Counted from the stretch's first letter, positions 1 to 7,076 are shown. The stretch: 18,153 nt of DNA from JBBRSC01 sp038245795 (GCA_038245795.1 JBBRSC010000040.1:1-18153); one strand, 5' to 3'. The notes: generated by a model not told the origin, from the sequence alone. Numbers and translations: made by a program.

Positions 1-1
1 C

Positions 2-895
2 CAGCTGACCGCGGTCGACGGCGCGCAGACCACCGACACCAACGTGTTCATTCAGCCGAAGGCCACACCTCTTCACCTGGTGTCGTCGCCCCCGGGCCTC
101 AAGCTCGTCAACGGTTCCAACCCGCAGGCGTCAGCACCGATCGACACGTTCGCCAACACCAACTCCCAGCTCACCGCCTCCGCCCCCAGCCCCCAGGTCA
201 TGGGCGGCATCACCTACGAGTTTGCTGGCTGGTCTGATGGTGGCGCTGCGAGCCACACCCTGGCCATCCCCGCCGCCGAGACCACGTTGACGGCCACGTA
301 CCTTCCCGTCGGAGGTAACCCGGCGCGCTGCGGGACGAGCGCACTGCCGCCGCTCTCGGCAGGGAGTTGGGTCGTCAACGGTGGGGCATCGAAACACGGC
401 CCCGACGTCGAGCTCACGCCGACCACGCCCTACGTGGCTGGTTCGGTGGTGTCCAACCAACCCGTCCCCAGTGAAGGCCTGCATATCTGTGTCGATGCCT
501 TCGCAACTGGTGGCACGGGAGCCGACGGCATGACCGTGGCCCTGATCGATCCAGCACAGGGACCCACCGCCCTGGGCGACGGCGGATCGGCGCTGGGCTT
601 CGCGGGCACACCGGGTATCGGCGGCCAGAGCGCGGCTGTGGCGCTCGACACGTTCCCCGGAGCGAATGAACCCGGCACAGACTTCCTGGCCATCATGAAG
701 CCCGGGATCGCCGGGTACATCGCCGCATCCGCGACGGGAGTTCCCGATCAATCGCTGGTTGGAGTGCCCCTCGACATCACGGTGACCGGCGGCGTGCTGA
801 TCGCGAAAGTGGGAAGCACCATCGTCACCCAGGCACCAGTGTCGCTACCGCCCACCGTGCTCGTCGGTTTCACGGCTGGCAACGGCGCCGTGTAG
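2..895 (+). CDS. C-terminal part of a secreted multidomain protein with a legume-lectin-like domain (5' end outside window; interrupted by amber codon)
   Basis: The reading frame is open from base 2, so the gene begins upstream of the window. The first codons read like the end of an Ig/PKD-type beta-sandwich (LTAVDG...VFIQPKAT). Next, at about 74-306, comes a domain with the pattern PPGLKL...FAGWSDGGAASHT...TLTATYLP, known from the C-termini of secreted PQQ-dependent sugar dehydrogenases and similar extracellular proteins. From about 328 a concanavalin/L-type lectin-like domain follows: GADGMTVALIDP, then GVPLDITV, then the closing strand VGFTAGNG. TAG at 893-895 stops translation where this family normally continues (GFTA-x-TGG-x-x-x-x-H-x-V). 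The codons after the stop (DQHVIRHVVVNG) supply that missing strand, so the stop looks secondary. A likely role is carbohydrate binding outside the cell, inferred from the domain types. The original N-terminal catalytic part, if any, is not visible. Confidence 0.7.
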   Translation, partial: QLTAVDGAQTTDTNVFIQPKATPLHLVSSPPGLKLVNGSNPQASAPIDTFANTNSQLTASAPSPQVMGGITYEFAGWSDGGAASHTLAIPAAETTLTATYLPVGGNPARCGTSALPPLSAGSWVVNGGASKHGPDVELTPTTPYVAGSVVSNQPVPSEGLHICVDAFATGGTGADGMTVALIDPAQGPTALGDGGSALGFAGTPGIGGQSAAVALDTFPGANEPGTDFLAIMKPGIAGYIAASATGVPDQSLVGVPLDITVTGGVLIAKVGSTIVTQAPVSLPPTVLVGFTAGNGAV

Positions 896-1165
896 GATCA
901 GCACGTCATCCGTCACGTGGTGGTCAATGGCAGCGCCACGGCGACCCAGGTTCCACCGCCGGTCGTCACCCCGCCTCCGGTGGTGACGCCGCCAGTGGTG
1001 ACGCCGCCGAAGTACACACCGTTCCAGATCTGGGTGTTCCTGGTGCTCTGGGCCAAGGCGATCGAGGCCGCCAAGAAGAAGTGCGTCCCGACCCGCAAAA
1101 AGGTGGGCCGCACGTACGTGACCGTCTGCGTTCCGAAAAAGGTGGTCGCCACCAGACGACGCTGA
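896..1165 (+). pseudogene. In-frame continuation of the lectin-domain gene after the amber codon: last lectin strand, Pro-rich linker, basic tail
   Basis: This stretch is in the same frame as the preceding partial gene and separated from it only by TAG. It first encodes DQHVIRHVVVNGSATATQ, which completes the lectin fold. A P-P-V-V-T repeat linker follows, then a short hydrophobic stretch (FQIWVFLVLWAKAI), then a very basic tail with two cysteines (KKKCVPTRKK ... TVCVPKK ... TRRR), ending at TGA 1163-1165. A separate start at GTG 917 is formally possible, but it would cut into a lectin strand and has no ribosome binding site. I read it as the 3' part of one gene split by a nonsense mutation, a sequencing error or read-through. 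It is unlikely to be an independent gene. Confidence 0.6.
953..1009 (+). repeat. Short imperfect tandem repeat encoding a PPPVVTP linker
   Basis: Three imperfect copies of a 15-21 base unit of the type CCGGTGGTGACGCCG encode repeated proline-valine-threonine residues. This is a typical flexible linker between an extracellular domain and a C-terminal tail. Such repeats vary in copy number by slippage. Confidence 0.6.
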
Positions 1166-1188
1166 GCAACCGCGCCGGGTCGACTGCC

Positions 1189-1194
1189 TAGATT
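1189..1194 (+). promoter_or_regulatory. -10 box of a leaderless promoter for the GNAT gene
   Basis: TAGATT fits TANNNT and lies 6 nt before GTG 1201. No Shine-Dalgarno sequence precedes that start. Transcription would begin at or next to the start codon. No clear -35 box is seen. Confidence 0.5.
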
Positions 1195-1200
1195 CGAGGC

Positions 1201-1767
1201 GTGGATCCCATCACGCTCACCACCCAACGACTGACGCTCCGCCCCTGGGTCGAGGCAGATCGTGGGCCCTTCGCGGCGCTCGGTGCTGACCCGGCCGTCA
1301 TGAAACACTTCCCGGCGGTACTGACACGCCGCGAGTCCGACGCCTTCGTCGATCAGATCGTTGCCAACATGGTCCGTGACGGCCACGGGTTCTGGGCGGT
1401 AGAAGTTCGCGACGGGGCACCGTTCATCGGTCTGGTCGGGGTGAGCTCGGCCCGACCGGTTCTCGGCTACGACGTACTTGAAGTGGGCTGGCGACTGGCA
1501 TCCGACACCTGGGGGAAGGGTTACGCGCCCGAGGCCGCCTACGAGTCGCTCCGCTATGCCTTCGACGATCGACACGAGTCCGAGGTGGTCGCGTTCACCG
1601 TCCCCAGGAACACCAATTCGCGACGGGTCATGGAGAAGATCGGTATGACCTACGTCCGAGACTTCGACCATCCCGGTCTGCCAGCTGGTCATCCACTCCG
1701 CCGACACGTCCTCTATCGGATCACGGCAGAGGACTGGAGACTCCTCACCGAGACCTCGACTTTTTGA
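1201..1767 (+). CDS. GNAT-family N-acetyltransferase, RimJ/RimL type
   Basis: The 188-residue product has the usual length for the Acetyltransf_3 (RimJ/RimL-like) family, which transfers an acetyl group from acetyl-CoA to an amine on a protein N-terminus or small molecule. The start ITLTTQRLTLRPW is the characteristic first strand. The acetyl-CoA binding loop is at about residues 95-111 (GWRLASDTWGKGYAPEA), followed by the NxxSRRVMEKIGM stretch typical of the family's C-terminal half. GTG 1201 is chosen because homologues begin just before the TxRLxLRPW strand and a leaderless-type -10 box ends 6 nt upstream. The substrate cannot be read from sequence. It stands alone between the lectin gene and the thiolase, and its 95-nt distance to the thiolase suggests separate transcription. 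Confidence 0.9.
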   Translation: MDPITLTTQRLTLRPWVEADRGPFAALGADPAVMKHFPAVLTRRESDAFVDQIVANMVRDGHGFWAVEVRDGAPFIGLVGVSSARPVLGYDVLEVGWRLASDTWGKGYAPEAAYESLRYAFDDRHESEVVAFTVPRNTNSRRVMEKIGMTYVRDFDHPGLPAGHPLRRHVLYRITAEDWRLLTETSTF

Positions 1768-1796
1768 CGTCGGTGGCCTGACAGATTGCCGCCCGG

Positions 1797-1802
1797 TAAC
1801 GT
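1797..1802 (+). promoter_or_regulatory. Possible -10 box for the thiolase gene
   Basis: TAACGT lies 60 nt upstream of the thiolase ATG in the GNAT-thiolase gap (1768-1862). Unlike the leaderless genes nearby, this gene would have a leader carrying the Shine-Dalgarno-like AAAGGGA just before the start. No -35 box stands at the ideal distance, so this is tentative. Confidence 0.25.
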
Positions 1803-1862
1803 TCGTGACATCAACGAGGACAGCCACTCACATCGGGGGCTGATCGAAGAAAGGGACGGTCC

Positions 1863-3047
1863 ATGGCTGGAAGCGTCATTCTCACTGGAGCTCGCACCCC
1901 CATCGGCAAGATGTCGGGCCAACTCTCCGGATTCAGCGGAACTCAACTGGGTGGCCTCGCCATCAAAGCGGCACTCGAGCGTGCGGGGCTGACCGGCGAC
2001 CAGATCGACTACGTCTTCATGGGCCAGGTGCTCGGCGCCGGTGCCGGGCAGATGACCGCTCGCCAGGCGGCGCTCGCTGGCGGCATCCCCATGAGCGTGC
2101 CGTCAACCACCATCAACAAGGTGTGTCTGTCAGGAATCAACACCATCATGCTGGCCGACATGCTGATCCAGTCTGGCCAAGCCGAGATCGTGATCGCCGG
2201 TGGCATGGAATCCATGACCAACGCTCCCTACCTGCTGCCATCTGGTCGTGCCGGTGCTCGGTACGGCAACACGGAGTTGCTCGACGCCATCGTGAAGGAC
2301 GGACTTTTCTGCGCCGTCGAGCAGGTATTGATGGGCGAAGGCACCGAGAAGTACGCCCAGTCGGCGAACATCAGCCGTGAAGCGCAGGATGCCGTTGCGG
2401 CCGCCAGCCATGAGAAGGCGGCCCGGGCCCAGAAAGACGGGCTCTTCGACGACGAGATCGTTCCGGTCGAGATTCCCCAGCGCAAGGGTGACCCCATCGT
2501 GATGACCCTCGACGAGGGCGTGCGTGGCGACACCACCATGGACAGCCTCGGCAAGCTGCGGCCCGCCTTCGACAAGGCCGGCAACATCACCGCCGGCAAT
2601 GCCTCGCAGATCTCAGACGCCGGTTCTGCGTTGGTGGTCACGTCGAAGGCTGTCGCCGAACGTCTCGGCGTGACACCGCTCGGCGAGATCGTCTCCAACG
2701 GTCAGGTCGCCGGCCCCGACGCGTCGCTCCTCACCCAGCCGTCGCGCTCGATCAAGCAGGCCCTCGAGCGGGCCTCGATGAACATCTCGGACATCGATCT
2801 CTTCGAGCTCAACGAAGCGTTCGCGGCCGTCGGCTGCGCATCGGTTGCTGACCTGGGCGTCTCCGACGACATCGTCAACGTCAACGGCGGCGCGATTGCG
2901 CTCGGTCACCCGATCGGCATGTCGGGTAACCGGCTGGTACTCACCATTCTCCACGAACTCGCTCGTCGGGGCGGCGGTACCGGTGCTGCCGCCTTGTGCG
3001 GTGGTGGCGGCCAGGGCGATGCGCTCATCGTCCGCACCATGAGCTGA
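1863..3047 (+). CDS. Acetyl-CoA C-acetyltransferase (thiolase)
   Basis: The 394-residue product has the standard length of biosynthetic/degradative thiolases, which condense two acetyl-CoA or cleave 3-ketoacyl-CoA in the cytoplasm. The N-terminal signature has the nucleophilic cysteine at residue 88 (NKVCLSGIN) and is followed by the GGMESMTNAPY motif. The C-terminal catalytic pair is present: His349 in GGAIALGHPIG and Cys379 in CGGGGQG. The sequence around His349 reads GMSGNR where GASGAR is commonest, a mild variation. ATG 1863 is supported by an AAAGGGA box 6 nt upstream. The absence of a neighbouring hydratase or dehydrogenase leaves open whether it works in fatty-acid degradation, polyhydroxyalkanoate or mevalonate-type synthesis. 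The next gene is a decayed one behind a hairpin, so this is a single-gene unit. Confidence 0.95.
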   Translation: MAGSVILTGARTPIGKMSGQLSGFSGTQLGGLAIKAALERAGLTGDQIDYVFMGQVLGAGAGQMTARQAALAGGIPMSVPSTTINKVCLSGINTIMLADMLIQSGQAEIVIAGGMESMTNAPYLLPSGRAGARYGNTELLDAIVKDGLFCAVEQVLMGEGTEKYAQSANISREAQDAVAAASHEKAARAQKDGLFDDEIVPVEIPQRKGDPIVMTLDEGVRGDTTMDSLGKLRPAFDKAGNITAGNASQISDAGSALVVTSKAVAERLGVTPLGEIVSNGQVAGPDASLLTQPSRSIKQALERASMNISDIDLFELNEAFAAVGCASVADLGVSDDIVNVNGGAIALGHPIGMSGNRLVLTILHELARRGGGTGAAALCGGGGQGDALIVRTMS

Positions 3048-3063
3048 GCGTCATACAGAACTC

Positions 3064-3104
3064 CGAGACCGGGTCGGTCCGCATCAGCGGTCCGACCCGT
3101 CTCG
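3064..3104 (+). terminator. Hairpin downstream of the thiolase gene
   Basis: CGAGACCGGGTCGG pairs with CCGACCCGTCTCG, a 13-bp stem with one bulged C and a loop of about 14 nt, starting 17 nt after the thiolase stop. There is no T-run, as is common for terminators in high-GC actinobacteria. Confidence 0.6.
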
Positions 3105-3118
3105 CGTCTGGCGGCGCG

Positions 3119-3124
3119 TATCTT
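3119..3124 (+). promoter_or_regulatory. -10 box of a leaderless promoter kept in front of the decayed MOSC locus
   Basis: TATCTT lies 7 nt before ATG 3132, the same arrangement as in front of intact genes in this window. It marks ATG 3132 as the original start of the broken gene. Confidence 0.45.
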
Positions 3125-3131
3125 GGCGGGG

Positions 3132-3513
3132 ATGCTGAAGGCCTCGGCCTGCTCCGAATGTCGATTCGATCCTGCCGCGTATCCGATACGCGCGTTGCGC
3201 CTCGAACTGGCGATGAACGAGCAGCAATTCTGGAGACGGTGCGAGGTGCGGTTCACTCGTTACAACACGAGCCGTCGTTGGCGACTCGCAATCGTCGCGC
3301 CGACACCATGGCCGGGTCTGGCAGGCGCTCTGCATCTGGTCGGAAGAACTCATCAACGGCCTGCGGGCCGACGGCCATCCGATCGCGCCCGGCAACGCTG
3401 GGGAGAACCTCTGCATCAGCAGGATCGATTGGACGTCCCTCAGGGTCGGGACTCGATTGCAGTTCGGCGACGGGCACGTCCGCTCGGGCGACGTGGTCCT
3501 CGTCGAGCCTTGA
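3132..3513 (+). pseudogene. Decayed mosaic locus: DinB-like N-terminal scrap followed by MOSC domain fragments
   Basis: No single frame gives a full protein here. From ATG 3132 one frame reads MLKASACSECRFDPAAY, resembling the C-x-x-C-x-F-D opening of small DinB-like proteins; that resemblance is weak. From 3217, after a stop at 3214-3216, the +1 frame (codons starting at 3217, 3220 and so on) encodes an unmistakable MOSC core. It reads TTRAVVGDSQSSRRHHGRVW, QALCIWSEELI, then GHPIAPGNAGENL and RVGTRLQFGDG, and ends in VRSGDVVLVEP with TGA 3511-3513. MOSC proteins bind molybdenum cofactor or related sulfur carriers. The usual N-terminal strands are missing, and so are the 60-70 residues between the RL-x-x-GD strand and the final x-x-GD-x-V-x-VEP strand, where the family's cysteine lies. 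The locus therefore looks like a gene that has lost at least two internal blocks and shifted frame. Confidence 0.6.
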
Positions 3514-3539
3514 ACCCAGCGGTCACGGGGCGAGTGGTC

Positions 3540-3920
3540 TCAGGATTTGATCGCTTCGACCTCGATCTCGACCTTCCAACGGGGGTCGAGGAGTTCCTTC
3601 ACCACCACGGTCGTGTTGGCGGGCCGGATGTTCCCGAAGACCTCTCCGTGCGCAGATCCCACGGCATCGAAGTCGGCCGCCTCCACCAGATAGATGCGGG
3701 TCCGGACCACGTCCTCGAACGATGATCCCGCCTCATCGAGCGCCGTGGCGATGATCTCGAGACATCTCCTGGCCTGGTCACCAGCATCGTCCGGGCACGA
3801 TCCGTCGTCGAGCTTTGGTGCGGTGCCAGCAACGAAGATCCGTTCGTCCACTCGTACCGCTCGGCTGTACCCCACGGTCAGTTCCCAGGGTGAGCCGGAC
3901 GAGATCAGTTGACGATGCAC
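3540..3920 (-). CDS. RidA/YjgF/Rid-family protein
   Basis: The 126-residue product is of normal length for the Rid family, whose archetype RidA hydrolyses reactive enamines/imines made by PLP enzymes. Family features are VDERIFVAGTAPKLDDG near residues 24-40, EDVVRTRIYLV in the middle, and the closing VEIEVEAI strand. In RidA the catalytic arginine (E. coli Arg105) sits just before that last strand. Here the stretch reads KELLDPRWKVEIE, with Lys/Glu where the arginine would align, so this may be one of the Rid subfamilies without enamine deaminase activity. GTG 3920 is used because a TAACTT box ends 6 nt upstream and the next part matches the family start. It is the last gene of the dnaX-ybaB-recR cluster, 9 nt after recR, and may be read from both the operon and its own leaderless promoter. 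Confidence 0.85.
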   Translation of the reverse strand: MHRQLISSGSPWELTVGYSRAVRVDERIFVAGTAPKLDDGSCPDDAGDQARRCLEIIATALDEAGSSFEDVVRTRIYLVEAADFDAVGSAHGEVFGNIRPANTTVVVKELLDPRWKVEIEVEAIKS

Positions 3921-3926
3921 GACGCG

Positions 3927-3932
3927 AAGTTA
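3927..3932 (-). promoter_or_regulatory. -10 box of a leaderless promoter for the Rid gene, overlapping the recR stop codon
   Basis: On the minus strand TAACTT ends 6 nt before GTG 3920. Its first three bases are the recR stop codon TAA (3930-3932). This would allow the Rid gene to be transcribed separately from the operon. Confidence 0.4.
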
Positions 3933-4541
3933 GCGCTCGAGCACCCGCCGCCCCTCCAGCGCGGCGCCGAGGGTCAGTTCATCGGCGTACTCGAGATCGC
4001 CGCCGACGGGCAGCCCCGACGCAATACGCGAGACCACGAGACCCGGAACGTCGAGGGAGCGCTGGAGGTAGAGCGCGGTCGCCTCGCCTTCCAGATTGGG
4101 GTTGGTCGTGATGATGATCTCGGTGATGGGCTCGATACCAACTCGTGCCAAGAGCTCTCGGATCCGGAGCTGATCCGGCCCGATTCCCTGGAGATGATCG
4201 ATGGCGCCACCGAGGACGTGATAGCGGCCTCGGAACGTGCGGGTGCGCTCGATGGCGACGACGTCTCGTGGCTCCTCAACGACACACAACACAGACTCGT
4301 CGCGGGTGGGATCTGCACAGATGGAACAGAGCTCCCCCTCGGCGAGATTGAAGCACGTCGCGCAGAACGTCACCTTCGAGCGCGCTGAGCTGATGGCTGC
4401 TGCCAGCCGCTCGGCTTCAGCTGGTTCCGCTTTCAACAGGTGATACGCAATACGTTGCGCGGACTTGGGACCAATCCCGGGGAGACGTCCGAGTGCGTCG
4501 ATGAGATCCTGAATCGATGCGGCGTAGTCAGCCACGGTCAC
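3930..4541 (-). CDS. recR: Recombination mediator RecR
   Basis: The 203-residue product matches RecR in length and order of parts. RecR works with RecO/RecF to load RecA on gapped single-stranded DNA. Residues 10-35 carry the helix-hairpin-helix LIDALGRLPGIGPKSAQRIA. A zinc-binding CATC ... CSIC module lies at about residues 57-72. The Toprim domain follows, with CVVEEPRDVVAIE, YHVLGGAIDHLQGIGP and ITEIIITTNPNLEGEATALY. The start GTG overlaps the ybaB stop (GTGA), so translation is probably coupled; only a weak GGTGG precedes it. The order dnaX-ybaB-recR is conserved across bacteria and supports the assignment. Confidence 0.97.
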   Translation of the reverse strand: MTVADYAASIQDLIDALGRLPGIGPKSAQRIAYHLLKAEPAEAERLAAAISSARSKVTFCATCFNLAEGELCSICADPTRDESVLCVVEEPRDVVAIERTRTFRGRYHVLGGAIDHLQGIGPDQLRIRELLARVGIEPITEIIITTNPNLEGEATALYLQRSLDVPGLVVSRIASGLPVGGDLEYADELTLGAALEGRRVLER

Positions 4542-4951
4542 CCACCGAACAGACCACCGAGATCGATCCCGCCCATCGGCGAACTCTCGCTCTGTAGGTC
4601 CGTCACCTGGCTCGCGACATCGTGGAGTGCGGCGAGGATCAGGTCCTCGAGCAGCGAGGAATCATCCGGATCGATGGCCCCTGGGGCAACGGCGACCGCC
4701 ACGAAACGTCCGTCGCCCATCGACGTGATCTTCACCAGCCCACTCCCCGAGCTCCCGATCACCTCGGTCACGGCGAGTTGAGCCTGGGCTTCTGCCATCT
4801 GTGCGCCCATCTGTTGGGCGGCACCCATGATCGAGCCGAGATCGAGGCCGCCCATGCCGCCGAGCAGACCGGCCAATGGGTCGGTATCGGGTTCGAGCGG
4901 ATCGGGTTCGAGCGGATCGGGAACGAGGGGCAGGTTGTCGTGCTCGGTCAT
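4538..4951 (-). CDS. YbaB/EbfC-family nucleoid-associated protein
   Basis: The 137-residue product is the small DNA-binding protein normally found between dnaX and recR. The family forms dimers that bind DNA and affect nucleoid structure. The core is at about residues 40-125 (MGAAQQMGAQMAEAQAQLA ... GLVKITSMGDGRFVAVAVAP), ending in a glycine-rich GGIDLGGLFGG tail. The longer upstream frame is rejected: ATG 4951 has a GGAG box 6 nt upstream, and the codons before it overlap dnaX and look non-coding. The N-terminal extension (DPLEPDPLEPD) is acidic and made by a short tandem repeat. The 37-nt gap to dnaX and the 4-nt overlap with recR indicate an operon. Confidence 0.93.
   Translation of the reverse strand: MTEHDNLPLVPDPLEPDPLEPDTDPLAGLLGGMGGLDLGSIMGAAQQMGAQMAEAQAQLAVTEVIGSSGSGLVKITSMGDGRFVAVAVAPGAIDPDDSSLLEDLILAALHDVASQVTDLQSESSPMGGIDLGGLFGG
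4886..4921. repeat. 15-nt tandem repeat, 2.4 copies, inside ybaB
   Basis: The unit ATCGGGTTCGAGCGG occurs twice without mismatch, with a partial third copy. On the coding (minus) strand it encodes repeated Asp-Pro-Leu-Glu-Pro. Because the unit is a multiple of three, copy-number changes would keep the frame. Confidence 0.8.
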
Positions 4952-4988
4952 CGTGAGCTCCAATGGGGAAGAGGAATGGGTGGTGTCG

Positions 4989-7064
4989 TCAGGGGATCGA
5001 CTGTTCGGGGTCCAGGACCACGGCGCCGGGAAACGCTTGGACCAGACGATCGACGCCCGACGTTGCGACGTTCGGGGCATCGACGAGATCCGTGACATCA
5101 ATGGGCTCGCCGTCGTGGCCGGCGTCGCGCTGAGCGGCATCGTCATCGGTGGCACCACTTCCGCCGGCGTCGTGCAGCTGTGCTTCGACGTTGACGGCCG
5201 GGTCTGATGTCGAGTGACCGACGGTCGAATGAGCTCCGGTCGCCGTCGAACCCGACCGGTAGGGGGCGCCCTTGGCCGCCTCGATGAGCTTCAGTTTCAC
5301 GGCCCCCACGCTCTGGAGCAACGCTGCCTCCACCTCGGCGCGGCCCTTTTCTGCCCGCTGCAGTGTGGGGCCGTTGCCGAACGACATCACGATCTGCGAG
5401 TCACTGGCGTCGACTACTTCACCGCCAGCGAAGATCGCTCGAACTGCTCCCTTGAGATGCGACGCGACCACGTTGCCGATGGCGGTACGTGCCTGTTCAA
5501 GATCAATCCCGGTGCCTGATGGGTTCGACGGCGGTGGCGGCGCGGCAGCGGGCGAATTGGCAATTTCTGGCGCCGGGTCGTGAACCGACAACGACTCGCT
5601 GGCCGCGGGATCGGCGACGGCCTCGGCTGATGGATTGGTCGGAGCAGCACCGGAAGCAAGGTTCGATCGCGGGTTCGGTGGCGCCGCCCCAGACGGACGG
5701 GGCGGCGGTCCGGCGCGCGTTGGCGAGTCCGCCCGCGGAGTGGCTGCCGGTCGGGTCGCCGCCGATGGCTGCCGGATGGACGCCAATCGTTCCCGCGCCG
5801 CAGCCGGTCCCGAGCCAGCCGCAGTCGGCGCGTCCGGAGTTGCGTCCGCGACCGGGGTGGCGGCGGCGACTGGTGAGGGTGCGGAGTCGGGAGTCGGCGG
5901 AGCGGGCTGTTCGGAACGAGCGGGAGCTATCGCCGCTGTCGTTGACGAGGGCCTGACGCCCCCGTCGCTCAACGCACGCTCCAGCGCATCGATCCGCTCG
6001 ACCAATGCCGACGGAGAGCTGTCCAGCTCGGGGCTCGCGAGGCGCACCACGGCCACCTCGAGCGGAATCCTCGGATCGGTCGCCTGGCGCATCTCGACCA
6101 GCGCGGCGCCGATCATCTCGAGCGATCTCGTCACTCCGGCCGTTCCGAGCCGTGCCGCCAGCGCCGATGCTCGCTCACGATCGTCGACGGTGAGGTGCGG
6201 CGTCTCTGTCGAGACCGCCACCAGGAAGGCATCGCGGAGGCTCACCAGCAGCGCCTCGCCGATTGTCCTGGGTTCGCTTCCGGTCGTGATCGCCGCTGCC
6301 ACCGCGGCAAGGGCACGGCCTGCGGTGCGGTCACCGATGGCAGCCAGTAGGTCGTCGACGGGAGTTGCCGACTCGGCGATTCCTCCAGCCGCCACCACAC
6401 GATCGAGCGCGGAGAGCGTGTCGCGAGCCGACCCTCGCCCCTGACGGACGACGTACGGAACCGATTCAGGATCGACGTCGAGGCCCGCATCCTTGATGAC
6501 CCAGCCCACGTAGTCGGTGAGTTCATCGGCGCTGAGCAGTGAGAACTCGAAATGCTGGGTGCGGCTCCGGATGGTGGGGAGCACCTTGTGCGGATCGGTG
6601 GTGGCGAGCACGAACACGACGTGCTCGGGGGGTTCTTCGAGCGTCTTCAGGAGCGCATTCGAGGCCGGCGTCGACAGCATGTGCACTTCGTCGAGGATGT
6701 AGACCTTGGTGCGACCGGGCGATCCGACGGCGGTCCGGCTGATGAGGTCCCGAACGGCGTCGACTCCGTTGTTCGATGCTGCGTCGAGTTCGAACAGGTC
6801 GTAGGAGGTTCCAGCGTTCATGGACACGCAGCTGTCGCACACATCGCACGGCTCGCCATCAGTCAGGTCGGTGCAGTTCAGCGCCTTGGCGAGGATCCGG
6901 GCAGTCGATGTCTTGCCGGTGCCTCGCGGTCCACTGAACAGATAGGCGTGTCCCTCGGAATTGCTGGCCACGGCGTGGCGAAGAGCCTTCGAGACATGGT
7001 CCTGACCACGCAGCTCGGCAAATCGCCGGGGCCGATAGCGGCGGTACAACGACTGTTGGGCCAT
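4989..7064 (-). CDS. dnaX: DNA polymerase III subunit gamma/tau
   Basis: The 691-residue product is the clamp-loader ATPase subunit of the replicative polymerase. The N-terminal AAA+ part is complete: Walker A GPRGTGKT at residues 45-52, zinc cysteines C64, C73, C76 and C79, Walker B ILDEVH around 123-128, and the arginine-finger motif TIRSRTQ around 164-170 (SRT where many have SRC). After the lid and collar domains (to about residue 365) comes a roughly 180-residue Ala/Pro-rich linker with repeats of the type SGAAPxNP. A tau-like folded domain follows at about 545-620, and the end is acidic. No A-rich slippery site is evident, so a separate gamma form by frameshifting is not indicated. ATG 7064 is preceded by a TAGCAT box 6 nt upstream, arguing for a leaderless transcript that continues into ybaB and recR. 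Confidence 0.97.
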   Translation of the reverse strand: MAQQSLYRRYRPRRFAELRGQDHVSKALRHAVASNSEGHAYLFSGPRGTGKTSTARILAKALNCTDLTDGEPCDVCDSCVSMNAGTSYDLFELDAASNNGVDAVRDLISRTAVGSPGRTKVYILDEVHMLSTPASNALLKTLEEPPEHVVFVLATTDPHKVLPTIRSRTQHFEFSLLSADELTDYVGWVIKDAGLDVDPESVPYVVRQGRGSARDTLSALDRVVAAGGIAESATPVDDLLAAIGDRTAGRALAAVAAAITTGSEPRTIGEALLVSLRDAFLVAVSTETPHLTVDDRERASALAARLGTAGVTRSLEMIGAALVEMRQATDPRIPLEVAVVRLASPELDSSPSALVERIDALERALSDGGVRPSSTTAAIAPARSEQPAPPTPDSAPSPVAAATPVADATPDAPTAAGSGPAAARERLASIRQPSAATRPAATPRADSPTRAGPPPRPSGAAPPNPRSNLASGAAPTNPSAEAVADPAASESLSVHDPAPEIANSPAAAPPPPSNPSGTGIDLEQARTAIGNVVASHLKGAVRAIFAGGEVVDASDSQIVMSFGNGPTLQRAEKGRAEVEAALLQSVGAVKLKLIEAAKGAPYRSGSTATGAHSTVGHSTSDPAVNVEAQLHDAGGSGATDDDAAQRDAGHDGEPIDVTDLVDAPNVATSGVDRLVQAFPGAVVLDPEQSIP

Positions 7065-7070
7065 GGGTCG

Positions 7071-7076
7071 ATGCTA
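7071..7076 (-). promoter_or_regulatory. -10 box of a leaderless promoter for the dnaX operon
   Basis: Read on the minus strand, TAGCAT ends 6 nt before the dnaX ATG (7062-7064). No Shine-Dalgarno box lies in that gap. It also lies 62 nt downstream of the ffs 3' end, so ffs and dnaX are probably separate transcripts. Confidence 0.5.

Noticed and set aside
913..1827. 304-codon open frame on the minus strand across the lectin tail and the GNAT gene
   Set aside because: It is antisense to a well-supported acetyltransferase, has no family features and is a typical shadow frame of high-GC coding DNA.
4952..5158. Longer start of the ybaB gene at 5158
   Set aside because: The added codons overlap the dnaX 3' end and resemble no YbaB N-terminus, while ATG 4951 has a good ribosome binding site.
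5400..5980. Possible programmed frameshift in dnaX giving a short gamma form
   Set aside because: There is no A-rich slippery heptamer or following hairpin in the linker; actinobacterial dnaX is normally read through as one product.
5635..6444. 269-codon plus-strand frame rich in Ala/Gly/Ser
   Set aside because: It is antisense to the dnaX linker and ATPase domain, with low-complexity composition mirroring the dnaX linker.
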